A DNA stretch of 64,000 bases from Meandrina meandrites. Lineage: Eukaryota; Cnidaria; Anthozoa; Scleractinia; Meandrinidae. Made by a program: the position numbers and the translations under genes. Under the pieces are notes generated by a model. It ran no database searches. It saw nothing but the letters and a program-made list of their open reading frames with translations, and was not told the DNA's origin. The DNA is taken from assembly GCA_963693305.1 (NCBI GenBank), contig OY855912.1, positions 3,242,501-3,306,500 on the forward strand. Direction: 5' to 3'. Shown in pieces: positions 22,301-32,000 of the stretch (positions within the stretch are counted from its first letter, which is position 1; each line of letters starts with the position of its first letter).

Positions 22301-24062
22301 CCCCAGGCAACAGCTCCCCTCAGGCGTCTCCAAAACAAAATCGTTTTAATGCGTCGGGGACCTGCACAAGCCCTGGGACAACTTCTAAAGGTTATGTGGA
22401 AAATCCGTACGAAGTTGTAGAACCTCGAAAGGCAAAGTCACCTGTAGCAGCTGCGACCCCACCTCATCAACGTAGCATTGAAAGCCGAAAAGACCTGCCC
22501 CCGGTACCGCCCAGCCCGTTCAGGGATAGGGGTCCAGCGCCCCCTGTTCGTGATGTAAGCCTGTCAAGTTCGTCTGTAGCCTCCTCTTCCGCTGCGAACG
22601 TGGATGCAGATTACGCCACAGTGACAGAAGCAGTCCGCAGGCCACTTGTTTCAAATGAAAGCTTGTATTCTGAAGTTGAAGACACCACCTCGATACCGGA
22701 GGTGGAGGCATACTTTACGACGGATGTCGTTCGTAATTTGCCAACCAAAAGTGGTGAAGGTGTAAAACGTGCCCCGCCTCCAAAACCTCTTCCTTATAAA
22801 CTCAAGAACACAGTGGATGATGATTCACAATTGCAGACTCCATCTGATCCGAATCCTGTCAAAAAACCACCTCCCAAACCTGCCCCGTACCAGCCGAAAA
22901 CTACACAAGGAATTGTTCCAAACCAAGCTGCCCAATCGAACGAGGGTAGGTTACAATCTCCTGTGTCGCCAACCTCTCCGCGAGTTCCAGTTGTGATGCC
23001 TGGATCGCCAAGACTTGCCTCTGCTAAAATTGTATCCGACTCTGTACCCTCGTCAACGTCGTCGTCTCCCAACTTAGACAGGCCTCCACGGTTTAAACCA
23101 CCTCCTCCCCCAAGGGTGTCGTCCATAGCAGATGCGACTAAGGAAGAAGTGACACAACCGAATGAAGGGAACGGTTTGAATTCCTACAGTCCGGTTAATG
23201 GTGTCTTGGATCGCTTTGACAAGAATGAAATTCCAACTCGAGATTCTGATACGGCTCCATCGTCCAAGCCTAGTTTACCGCGAAAACCTCAGTTCGGTTC
23301 CAAAGTGAACCAAAATGTGGAAGAAAACGGGCCGCCAAGCTTTAAACCTCCTCCTCCGCCAAAATCTGCACCTCTCGTCCCCAGGGCTTACGGGACAAAA
23401 TCTGGCTCAGTTTCACCAGATCGCGAAAGAGCTGGGTCCCAAAATGGTACAGATTCGTTTGGGATCATTGATCCACCTTCGTTAGAGTGGATAGATGGCA
23501 AATCTGAGCGATCGCCTTCAAAATCAAGCGTGGATTCCTTGGATCTCAAAATCGTTCCACCACCTCCCGTTCACTTCAAAGCACTCGACAATAACAACGA
23601 ACCGCAAACTTTAAATTTGGCGTTTGATATGCAGACTGTAAATCCACCGCCAGGCTGGCAAGAAGGAATACAGGACACTAATATTAAAAGAGCTTCGCTT
23701 AATTCCATGAAGTTCAACACGGGGGTTAAAAAGGAATATTGGAAAAGCAGCGGTAATGTGGACTATGATCTTCCGATTGTCCCCCCTCCCCCTCCGAGTG
23801 ACCCACCCCCGACGTTACCCCTGTCCGGTCCGCTAGATTACGAGTTAGATTTGGTTCCTTCTCCCTTATCCGACGGGCCAGGGGATTGAATATAGAGGAC
23901 ATTCTTGGCGATCTCGATAACACCCTATCAGCGCCTTCGGACGACGAAGATTTCTTACCGCCTGCTCCCCTACCTCCTGGGGAGCGCTACGCTGGAGTAC
24001 CCCCACCACCTGGAGATGTGATAAGTAAGCCCTTGGTACCCCCACTGAGAAAGCAAAGATAA
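4831..24062 (+). CDS. GRID2IP-like: Delphilin-like PDZ/HHD/formin protein (whole gene, 26 exons)
   Basis: Coding exons: 4831-5385, 6548-6702, 7153-7332, 9261-9352, 10508-10577, 10757-11054, 11835-12057, 13290-13406, 13555-13632, 14080-14184, 14608-14934, 15071-15166, 15591-15814, 16288-16369, 16460-16522, 16651-16778, 17095-17163, 17566-17652, 17992-18060, 18614-18700, 18995-19124, 19514-19566, 19715-19792, 20326-20490, 20889-20960, 21466 onward. All introns are GT-AG and all phases join. Total 6027 nt to the stop at 23887-23889 (2008 residues). The start is fixed by an in-frame TAG at 4807 and a good ACCACCATG context. Domain order is PDZ, PDZ, HHD, PDZ, HHD, FH1, FH2, long tail. Mammalian delphilin is a postsynaptic scaffold for GluD2 that also carries a formin actin-assembly module; the same linking of membrane receptors to actin is inferred here. 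An apparent frameshift near 23881 suggests the real C-terminus is at 24062. Confidence 0.93.
6548..7332 (+). CDS. GRID2IP-like: Formin exons 2-3: first harmonin-homology domain
   Basis: Exons 6548-6702 and 7153-7332 join in phase 2 through an arginine codon. They code for about residues 186-296. The first about 70 residues are a helical, basic segment (LIKALNQYARDRSIEQLAQ then RKLLRDIRSFIPKSEQPLFD) with the pattern of the five-helix harmonin-homology domain known from harmonin, whirlin and delphilin. It is closely similar to the second such domain at 11835-12057, notably in the LNQY..DRS..(Q/R)L sequence and the final leucine-rich helix, so the two are internal duplicates. An acidic stretch (DEDFFPDISSASDLEFSD) follows and links to PDZ3. 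Confidence 0.85.
8232..9013. mobile_element. TTAA-flanked long foldback element in formin intron 3
   Basis: Two arms of roughly 290 bp (8232-8523 and about 8725-9013) are inverted copies that match at about nine positions in ten by eye. They are separated by about 200 bp. The ends are AGTGCATATGAAGT and its reverse complement, directly bordered by TTAA at 8228-8231 and 9014-9017. TTAA duplication is typical of piggyBac-like and some other superfamilies. There is no transposase frame. It lies wholly in the intron between 7332 and 9261, so it is spliced out of the formin mRNA. Confidence 0.88.
9261..11054 (+). CDS. GRID2IP-like: Formin exons 4-6: third PDZ domain
   Basis: Exons 9261-9352, 10508-10577 and 10757-11054 join in phases 1 and 2 and give residues 297-450. 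PDZ3 opens with VQIRREGPGAGFGFTLSGS (carboxylate loop GFGF), continues AGIMAGDHILEINGLNVRGK and ends with SHLHVVKLL. The rest of exon 6 is a serine-rich linker (LSSLPSSSKSSQLSVTFE) without a known fold, probably a phosphorylated spacer. The PDZ is split by two introns, unlike PDZ1-2, which share one intronless exon. Confidence 0.9.
9812..10405. mobile_element. Probable MITE in formin intron 4
   Basis: CCTGGTTCACACTAGTGACA at 9812 is matched by an inverted copy near 10385-10405 (TGTGTCACTAATGAGAACCAGG) with three or four differences. The interior includes a GC-richer stretch at 10180-10370. I could not define a target-site duplication, so the superfamily is open. Confidence 0.5.
11093..11389 (+). 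mobile_element. tRNA-derived SINE in formin intron 6
   Basis: A 297-bp insertion flanked by 13-bp near-identical duplications (CATATTCATAATG at 11080-11092, CATATCCATAATG at 11390-11402). The head has a tRNA-like A box (GGCCTAAGGTTAGTGCGCTGG) and a strong B box (GGGTTCGAGCCC at about 11145), the RNA polymerase III promoter of tRNA-derived SINEs. The body contains GTGTTCTTGGGCAAGACAC and GCGATGGACTAGCATCCCAT, the second resembling a conserved SINE core segment. The same family recurs, reversed, at about 62280-62547. It begins only 38 bp after the exon 6 donor. Confidence 0.85.
11835..12057 (+). CDS. GRID2IP-like: Formin exon 7: second harmonin-homology domain
   Basis: This exon gives residues 451-524. 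After MSQLLTRGEQLVVKQSLNQY comes SKDRSVQRLINALEPVLDD and then LLPDAEQRAFDRAAARMI, a compact all-helical module. It matches the harmonin-homology pattern and the first copy at 6548-7332. Exon start and phase are defined by CAACAG/ATG and the donor GACA/GTATGT; the methionine at the start is internal, not an initiation codon. Delphilin of vertebrates is also reported to have two such domains. Confidence 0.85.
12265..12947 (-). mobile_element. hAT element with BED-finger-like exon remnant
   Basis: Ends are TAGGGCTGCAACGATAC at 12265 and its inverted copy GTATCGTTGCAGCCCTA ending at 12947. They are flanked by identical 8-bp CTTATTGG copies (12257-12264 and 12948-12955), diagnostic of hAT insertion. 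The minus strand from about 12568 to 12477 reads SSSAVELQLAPSSYKSKVWK followed by DFGFKVFYDGQG. The SKVWxxFGF pattern is that of the BED zinc finger at the N-terminus of hAT transposases and ZBED proteins. It stops at a good donor (CCAAGG/GGTAAG), so only a first transposase exon was kept. The element is non-autonomous and sits in formin intron 7. Confidence 0.9.
13290..15166 (+). CDS. GRID2IP-like: Formin exons 8-12: acidic linker with coiled coil
   Basis: Exons 13290-13406, 13555-13632, 14080-14184, 14608-14934 and 15071-15166 all join in phase 1 and cover residues 525-765. The segment is low-complexity and mostly acidic (SGWDDDDVDLDLAGL). It then becomes serine/threonine/proline-rich, and ends with a predicted coiled coil starting EKIQHQLAITTQELMETKEA. 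The uniform phase-1 introns mean any exon could be skipped without shifting the frame, so splice variants are plausible (inference). Confidence 0.8.
15394..15449. repeat. Short perfect hairpin in formin intron 12
   Basis: CAAATAAACACCT(A)TTAGTGGAAGA and its inverted copy CTCTTCCACTAAGAGGTGTTTATTTG lie about 4 bases apart, giving a roughly 25-bp stem. It lies 142 bases upstream of the FH1 exon. It may be a minimal foldback element. Confidence 0.7.
15591..15814 (+). CDS. GRID2IP-like: Formin exon 13: FH1 region and start of FH2
   Basis: This exon codes for the profilin-binding FH1 segment. An alternating run of prolines (seven, then fourteen or so after PMGA, then PPPP) occupies about 15616-15715, followed by ALGGLGNVPAQMQLKRVNWEKL. 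KRVNWEKL and TVWAQ are the lasso of the FH2 domain, with conserved tryptophans that hold the FH2 dimer together. FH1 brings profilin-actin to the growing filament end held by FH2. Confidence 0.93.
16288..20960 (+). CDS. GRID2IP-like: Formin exons 14-25: FH2 actin-nucleating domain
   Basis: Twelve small exons (16288-16369 to 20889-20960) continue the FH2 domain to about residue 1200. Recognisable family blocks in order: SYNISILLGHLK and EEIKQALLAMDE; LLLYAPDKEELQKF; RFCYEMSKVSWYKQRLKALL; LQKILELVLKMGNYMNKGN then GSAAGFKIEYLNKLSNTK; STLLHFLVQSIES; and a helical end (DLLSLQEKSTKEFQETVKFF). GNYMNKGN...GF is the most diagnostic formin signature. The end is a highly charged helix (KLKQKEEQAKREKQRE) as in other formins. 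The domain is full length with no broken block, so an active actin nucleator/elongator is expected (inference). Confidence 0.95.
17266..17405. repeat. Foldback element with GAGGCGCAGCCGAG loop
   Basis: TTGAGTTATA at 17271 and its inverted copy ending at 17400 close two arms of about 55-60 bp. The centre is GCACGAGGCGCAGCCGAGTGC. The same centre, with two base changes, is found in the foldback at 26288-26473, so both belong to one family. Confidence 0.75.
18370..18500 (+). mobile_element. Degenerate SINE fragment in formin intron 19
   Basis: CCGGGTTCGAGCACTG at about 18388 resembles a tRNA B box, followed by GTGTTGTGTTCTGCTCCCACGG and GATAGGCAAAGCATCCCAT, both related to the SINE at 11093-11389. 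The A-box half is missing. Confidence 0.5.
21466..24062 (+). CDS. GRID2IP-like: Formin exon 26: long proline/tyrosine-motif tail
   Basis: A single exon open for 2.4 kb codes for residues from about 1202 to 2008, far longer than the short C-terminus after FH2 in vertebrate delphilin. It is predicted disordered. It holds three FKPPPP motifs (near 22288, 23089 and 23338), KPPPKPAPY-type SH3 ligands, and at least six acidic-context tyrosines: SDYEEI (21952), NPYEVV (22408), DYATV (22612), SLYSEV (22666), VDYDLP (23764) and LDYEL (23839). YEEI matches the known Src-family SH2 preference. A 30-bp in-frame duplication lies at 21601-21660. The frame closes at 23887, but the -1 frame continues NIEDILGDLDNT...DDEDFLPPAPLPPG to a TAA at 24060-24062, so one base seems missing in the G run at 23881-23884. 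Confidence 0.88.
21601..21660 (+). repeat. 30-bp in-frame tandem duplication
   Basis: Two 30-nt copies (21601-21630 and 21631-21660) differ at one base. They code for SPLSSPRGPS twice, in the formin tail. Confidence 0.9.
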
Positions 24063-26046
24063 CAGCAGGTGAATAGACAAATCACGCCATAGTCATGCCA
24101 TTCCGATGTCACGCTGGTTTTGTCACGCCATATTGGTACCACGCTATGGTCGCGTCAGTTCAAAACCTGTGGAAGGAACTACAACAGTTTTATATAGTTT
24201 TGTAAAAAAAAAGTCTGTTTAGTTTCATCCTACTCTTGTGGGCCCTGGCGATTTGTTGTAGACGTATTCAGTTTTCAGGTTAAATGCAGAGGAGAAAACG
24301 TTGATTTTTCAAAAATATATGTATAGTTCTAATCTAGGTGACTAGTTTTTGTATTTTTGCATTTATTCAAAGCGCGGTGTGAAATTTATACTCGTATTTA
24401 AGCGATGTGTGTAGATATTAAGCTATTGGCAAGATAGGTTGAATCATGTCACCTGCTCATCATTTGTACAGCTGAACAGTTTTTTAAACACACATAAGAA
24501 GTCCAAAGTGTGATAAATTATATCTACCTATTGTGGGTTTGACTAAAAGTAGTCCCTGATTTTTCTCGTGGTCGGTTAAGTGAGCGAACCAGAAAATGAA
24601 TTCGCGCGTGCCACCCTCCCAACTCCTTGTTCCAAGTGATTTTCTTTCAGTTGCCCTGAGAAAAATGAAGGACTTATCGTAGTCCAGTTATGTGTCAAAG
24701 AAAAAATACTTACTTCCATTTTGCAGAAAGGGAAGGTTTGGTCATCTAGACGAGTCCTTCCGTTCCGAACAACTAATGAATGAACTTGAGATTAATAATG
24801 AAACATTAACTAACTTGGTAAAGATAACGCAATTCGTACGTCGTAGCATCATTTTTCACCAGGTGTTTAGCTAATGATATAAATGCAACATTTGTTGTGG
24901 CGTGTAAATACAGAAGATGGACAAGCCGCAAGCAGTCTAACCTTAATATGAGTGAAATTTTGAAACAAAAGTTAAGCTGACAAGTTTATCAATAAATTTG
25001 TTTTGGTTTACGGAAACGCTAGCTTGTAATGACTTATGACATGTCATACTGGTGCTCTGTGATTTTTTTTAAGTTGATGCTTTTCAAAAGCCTGAGAAAA
25101 TGCGTCATGAGTTCTATGTGAGATCTTCCGTACTAGTCAAGGAAAAGGGAGGTAGAAGGGGAATTTGGGTACGAGCCTTCGTCTTCTTAGTATTTTAAAT
25201 ATGATTATTACCCAGCAGACAGGGTTGAGTCAACAGCGGATGACATTCATAGACAAATCATGTTATGCGATGCAGCTACTAGCTCAAAACCCAGTGACCT
25301 CTGCTATCTTCTTCCAACGGGGAACGCGTGACGAGCCCTAAGACGTCTGCCCAGAAGGCCACTCCACTGTCAGCCAGCAATAGAAGGACAAATTTTCCCC
25401 AGACCGACCCTGCCTCCCAGTGCCGTGTTGACTCGTCACGAGAGGTGCACACACACAGTCAAGACGATTCACAAAGAGAACTTTGCGCTGCCTTCCTTCC
25501 CCCTCCCAAAGAAAAATGCGCTCTTAGTCAAGTTCTGGCCCCCTCTCCGTCATGCAACGCTTTAATTTATGTCACGCATCGCTCTCGTACAATTGCGTGA
25601 CAGAGAGCAGAACTGGCCGCGCTCTCTTAATCAAGAAATATTTAATTTGATTTGATTTATTCGAATTTATTATTTGCGGCAGGCATGACTATTACTCAAG
25701 CCTCTAGTTTATAGTTACGTGATAATACACGTAAAATGATATATATCAAATTACGGCAGACTCATCATCGGAACAGCTGTGGAAAGAAGAACTAGAATAT
25801 TTTAAACAAATTTGCCCTAGATTTGGGTCTGCAATGCAAACCTGTCCTTCCTCGGGAGTTGAGCGAAAACATAAAATAATCGTTGCAAATAAAATGAATA
25901 TTGCCTTTACCTGTCCCAAGAGGCCAGAGAGGCTCAGTCCGGCCCGGGACCACAGCGCTTGGCCAGTTGCAACCGGGACATTCCATGTAAATTACATGCA
26001 GTAAACTGCCAGTCCTTTTCACCTGTGGGAAATTCATGAGCGAGCC
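24063..26046. other. Formin 3'UTR and intergenic DNA
   Basis: Starts with the likely 3'UTR of the formin; an AATAAA polyadenylation signal is at 24991-24996. The rest, to the AGXT2 start, has no supported exon. The frame at 25328-25600 has no domain or matching splice sites. The AGXT2 promoter should lie in the last few hundred bases. Confidence 0.45.
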
Positions 26047-29000
26047 ATGTTTTCTAAGAGTGCAGTTTTGAACCAAATTCGTGCCCGTGCTTCACTACTG
26101 GGGCTTCAGAATGTGCGAAGAAGTTTTGCAGCTTGTTCAGGTACGTTTCTGTGATTGCATTAGCCGATCAACGGCTAAGCAAAGTTTGTTGTCCAGACCG
26201 TGACGTGGATTGCGCAGTTCCTTTCATGCTGGCAGCTGTGTTACTCAAGCCGTCTTTATTAATAGGTCTAGACAGTGATTAAATTATGGGTTAGAGACTG
26301 TTGTGAGTGTTTTGTTTACAAATACACGCACGCGTTGGCCACACAATGAACGAGAAATTTTCAATACTGCACGAGGCGTAGTCGAGTGCAGTATTGAAAA
26401 TTTCTCGTTCATTGTGCGGCCAGCAAGTACGTGTATTTGTAAACAAAACACGAACTAACAGCCTCTAACCCTTTTAATATACAATCTGAGTACACTGCAC
26501 GCAATACACAATTTCGCGAACTTTGATCAAGAATTTTTAATAAATAAGAATTCGGTTGTATTTAACTAGTACAAAATTATACTGGCGTAGTTTAAGAATA
26601 TCGAAATCACAAAAAGCTTTACATAATTAAATATAAATGAGGCTTAAAATCTTTCACGAAATTGTTCATAAGCTGAAAACGTTCACAAAAAAGTCAGCCA
26701 TTGTCAATAATGCACGATTTTTATGCGTTATTGTCAATAACGCACTGTCCGAGTTTGCTGACGTCAGGTAAAGTAAAATCACGTGCTCGATTTTAAGGAC
26801 GTTCGCGCTAATTGTTTTTGTGCATCCTTACTGCGCACGTAATTCCTGTCGCAACGTCACGCCACGTCATGCATCGAGCGCGCGCGCTGAGAAAACTTTC
26901 CAAACAAATATCCATGGTAACTGTTGCGATAACTTCGCTCGCAGTTTACTCTCTCAAATGATCGGTGACCCCCAATTTTTTTTTGATAGGCAGCCTTGTT
27001 TTGCGATTCTCCACAGATTGTAAAAAAATGAACAAAAAGTCAATGTGGGAAGTCTAAAAATTTCTAATTTTTTGGTCCACGCGGCATCAAATCTTGCCCA
27101 TCTTTCAACTACCAGGCGAGTGCAAATGTGATCACTAAACGATTAGATTTTCTAAAGGAACATCACCAGTTGAATCAATTTGCTTGATAGATCCCCTTAA
27201 ACAATATTTAGACAAGAAAATTGCATTTCATGAATTTATTCGCATTATTTTTGGGCAAACAGACACTGTTGCCATTGTCAAAAGCGAAGGCCGATTTATA
27301 AGATCTGAAGGCGATCTTTCGGACATCTTATCTCTGAAACGAATTCGGTGACCCCCCAATTTTTTACATTTCTGACGTGAGTAACCCATAAACTCACAGT
27401 GGCGAAAGTTTTAGAAAAAAGTCAATGTTAGAAGATTTTCGCGCGAACGTCCTTAACCAATTGCGTGCGTGGATTTTGGACAGTGAACGAAGATTGTGTA
27501 TTAAGTATTGATAAAGGTCCGTTATTGCAGAAATGGGAGTGAACAATTGTTATATCTTAATGCACCCGGCAGCATTTGGAACTGCATAACTCGTTGTCTA
27601 TAGTAAACATTTTTGCGAGCTGTATATAAAAGGTGGATAAGTATGAAGAAAAGTATGCATAGTAGTATAAGGATATGCATAAATCTCTCCCAGATTTTAC
27701 TTGCTGTGATATATAGTGAGTAAATATTAAATCATGGAATTTTATTAAATAAAACTTGCCAATGGAAATATTTCACATCTGACCTGATTGACCCTAATTA
27801 GGACAAAAATATCCTGAAGGCTGTGCAGGACAATGCTCAAGGTTCCCTGTTTAGGACAAAGGATGTCATCCATACTCTCTTGTTTTGTTAAGCAATAACT
27901 CTAATATCTAGTCCTAGAAATAATCTAGATATCATTGACTGACAGTTGGGATCTTGCTAAATACTTGACAACGGTATTGTAGTCATACCCTGTCTAGGAA
28001 GAGGGTCCAGATCCTGATTACAACAGACTTTATTGAAATAATATACCCTGCTCAGAGGGGGTGGGGAGGGGGGTAATACATAAGCCATTATTTTAGGGAA
28101 GCATTGTCCCTCCCTTCCCCCGTCCCCCCTCCCTGGGTGTCAAGTGTTCAATCTCTTGCTCACATCATGTGACTCATGGTTAATCTCAAGAACCCTTGGG
28201 GAGGACTCTCATCAATTTTAATCCAGCTCAATGTTTTCAATTATTGTTTTGCATTTCAGGACCCCTGCTGCAAAAGACAGCACCATTGGATCCTGGGTTG
28301 GAAATGCCGAAATGTGACTTTGAACCTCAACCTTACCAGGTCTGTCAATATTTACCCCTCATCCATAGTTCCTAACTATCATGTAATCAAGACATGTAGT
28401 GACTGTGTTTCTTGTAACTGAATACATGTATACACTCTTTTTAAGTGATGACGTCATGTCGTCACTTAATGTCGTCATGCGAGTGGACGGGATCTGTTGT
28501 CTGTTGCAATTGACCGATCTTTCTAGAACCCAATAGGACAGGGAAAAGAAATCAAGTCAACTCAACAAGAAATCGTCACGTAGAACTCAAAGCAAAATAC
28601 TCGTGGGCAGTTAGAAAAGCGAGTGGATGGGATCTGTTGTCTGTTGCAATTGACCGATCTTTCTGGAACCGAATAGGACAGGGAAAAGAAATCAAGTCAA
28701 CTCAACAAGAAATCGTCGGGTAGAACTCAAAGCAAAATACTACAAATTATATTTGATGCATTCTATAAGATTTAGTAAACAGAAATCTTTCCATTCTTTT
28801 AAAACAAAAGGTGTAAGCAATTTCAAGACAGCATTTGACCTTGCATCGTATTTCGTATATCGGATGTCACGCCAAGACAATGCAACTTTTGTTGAACAGT
28901 CACTCAGCACAGAAGTTGTCAGCTACTCTTATTTACCTTAATTTTTTGACAAATGTCCTGAAAATTATTAAAGACCCCTTGTGAAACGTCATCGCTTCTG

Positions 29001-32000
29001 CATGCGTAGTGTGCCGTTTAGTTTTATATAAGAATGCATTAAATTCATTGGCTGAACCTAAGGATGTTCTTATGGGGTAACGTTCTTAAAAAAAATGGAG
29101 TGTTAAATAATTTCTGTAAGTCATTAGATTTGTTTTCTTTTTTATTTACTAATTTTGGTATTTTTTATCAGGGGATCACATTTGAACATGCTAAAGAAGT
29201 GAGGAAGAACAATCTTAATCCTGCTTTGTTTACGTACTACAAGAATCCACTATTCATTTGCAAGGTACATATTAGGTGGCATTATTTGCGGTATCTGCCA
29301 TTTGGCCATCAATACATATAAAAATTATGTAGAATGGGAAATGAGCATTTTTTTTAGCATGCTCTGTCAATAGAATTGTTCAGCTAGGGTTTAAGCATTG
29401 ATTGAAAGCACCTTCCAAACACATTCAAGGTGACTCTTCCTTTCCAGTATCAATTGTTACAAGATGGGTATGAGATCATTTTGACCAAAATCTGATCTGA
29501 GGTTAATGTCCCTTGCATAGGGTTGATACCTTTTATTAATTATAGCATTTGGCTTTTACTTCGGGTACCAAACACAAATGAGAACACATTGTTAATCATT
29601 GTTTTCTGAGTTATTGTATTTTGGTCAGTAAGTTGTATGTTCTGTTTTGTTAATTTTCCATTATTTTACATTAGTTGTGTCCAGTACACAAAGTAACAGC
29701 CAAAATTATGATGACTAGTTTAAAATTATTTAGAGTTATGAGCTTTTGATTGCCAGCCTTAGAAATCTTCGACTGCATGGTAATTGGAAGCTCGTAATTT
29801 TAAACTTTTTAACCAGAGAAATTGCTATAATTGTCATATAGCATTGTAACTGTTCAGTTGTTGTTATAATGTCTGACTAACTTATTTTTGTTAGACATCC
29901 ATTTTTGCAAATATTACGTCCATTCAGCATTTTGTCTCCTTGTGTTAGGGTCACATGCAATGGCTGTGGGACAGTGAGGGCAAACGGTATCTTGATTTGT
30001 TTGCCGGCATTGTGACTGTTAGTGTAGGACATTGTCACCCGTAAGTGCTGATCATTCATTGTAAACTTACACAATAGAAAGAGGTTTTTGTGCATTCAAA
30101 AGTGTACAGTGTAATTATTTTGGTGGGTACAGTCTACATGATGGCACCTGCTTTACTTGCACAAGAGTAGTCAATATTTATAATTTTTAAGCATTTTTTT
30201 GCAATGTCTCCTGCTTCCTAACTCTCCCTTAATTGGTTAAGAAAGTAATTTCACAGTTTCTAAAGCTGCCACAATTATCATTCGGAATTAAATTGATCCT
30301 CTTTGCAGACATGTGAAAGAAGCTGCCAAGAAACAGCTTGATGACTTGTGGCATACAACAAATATCTATTACCATCCTGCTGTCCATGAATATGCAGAAC
30401 TGATGGCTTCAAAACTTCCTGGAAATCTTAAGGTACAAATGATGAAGAAAAAGGTTTGGCTTTTATGAGGTTAATAATTTGAAGTCAGGTCCTAAATATT
30501 GTTTAACTTATTAAAAAGACAAAGATCCCATGACTGCAGTGCCAATTTACTTTAGAGATACATGAATTCTGTGATTTCTGAACCTCCCGCTTCCCCTACC
30601 TTTTACTCCTGGTTCATGCATGCCCCTTTTCTTCAGTTGCAGTGGTACCCGCCTCTTTGCATGTTAGGATGATGTCTTGTATTTTGTAACTAATTTTTCA
30701 AATTATTTATTAAATTAAAGTATTCACTCTGACCTGTACACTGTTTACAATAGGCTCTTTGGTGATTGTTTGGATGGTTATGTTTATGACACTGAATCAG
30801 GAAGATTGGTATAGCTAGTCATTAGGTAATTGCAAGGTTCTAGAAGTATTCATGCACACTACCAGCAATATGTAGCTTTTTTTCTGTTAATATAAACTAT
30901 TAAATATAATTTTGCTTTAACTTAATAAGTGTGGACAATTAGTGCTGTATAAATTGTCCTCTTCAGTGTTAGCTAATTTAGCCAGGATTTCAGACCTGAA
31001 GTTCATTCCATTATTAATGTCTTTGTTAGACCATTAATGCACAATTATTTATGCATTTGTTTTTCTAAGATATTGGTTCATTAACCATATCCTGGCTTGA
31101 GCTGAATTCATTAAACGTAGTACATTGCAAGTTAATGCATGTAACAGTGACATTATTAATACATAACTACAATTAAATTATTTAGAAATAAATTATGTAT
31201 TACCATTCTCAAAGCTTACAATTGTAAACATGATTAATTGTACAGAAATTGCTTTCTTAATTTAACAGATTGAGTTATTGTTGTTGTTTTTTCTTTAATC
31301 AGGTGTGCTACTTTGTAAACAGTGGCTCAGAAGCTAATGACATGGCCATAATGATGGCAAGAGCTCACACTGGAAACTTTGATTTTCTCTCTCTCAGGTA
31401 AGGAATGTTCTTACACCTCTATGGCATAATAAGGTATAGTTTGGACAATGCACATGAGAGTACACCGAGTCATCCTCCCAGCCACACATATCCACTACTA
31501 TCAGTGACTGTAGCATACAGTTTGATGGAAATGTCTTGTAAAAATGTCTTTCACTTACTTGTCATTAACTTGTCAAGTATATACATATATATGTGTACAT
31601 TTATTTAGAGACACTTACATGTGTTATATTTTGTGGTTTAAATTCATCTTTAGTTTAAGATGTTTCAAACCAGTTTGATTTTTATTGCTCATTGTCTTGT
31701 GTTCATTATCATAATCTGAAATGAATCGAGATAATAATCAAACTCATGGTTTGAAAATTATAAACGAAAAATATAAACTTGTACTGACTGTCAGCATCCA
31801 CAGTGAGTTAGACTACATGTATGAGTGCTACAATCCTGCCCTCAGGATTTGTCAGTTGAGGACAGTGAAAAACACACTAACAGCAGACTGAGTCAATATA
31901 AGGTACATTACCACAGGTTTAACAATTTTTCTACTGACAAAGTTAATGGTGAGGTCTTTTTTACCTCCTTTTTTATAGAAATGCATATCATGGTGCTAGT

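Noticed and set aside
23887..23889. TGA as the natural stop of the formin
   Set aside because: Kept only as the stop of the sequence as given; the tail continuing in the -1 frame is too protein-like, so a frameshift is preferred.
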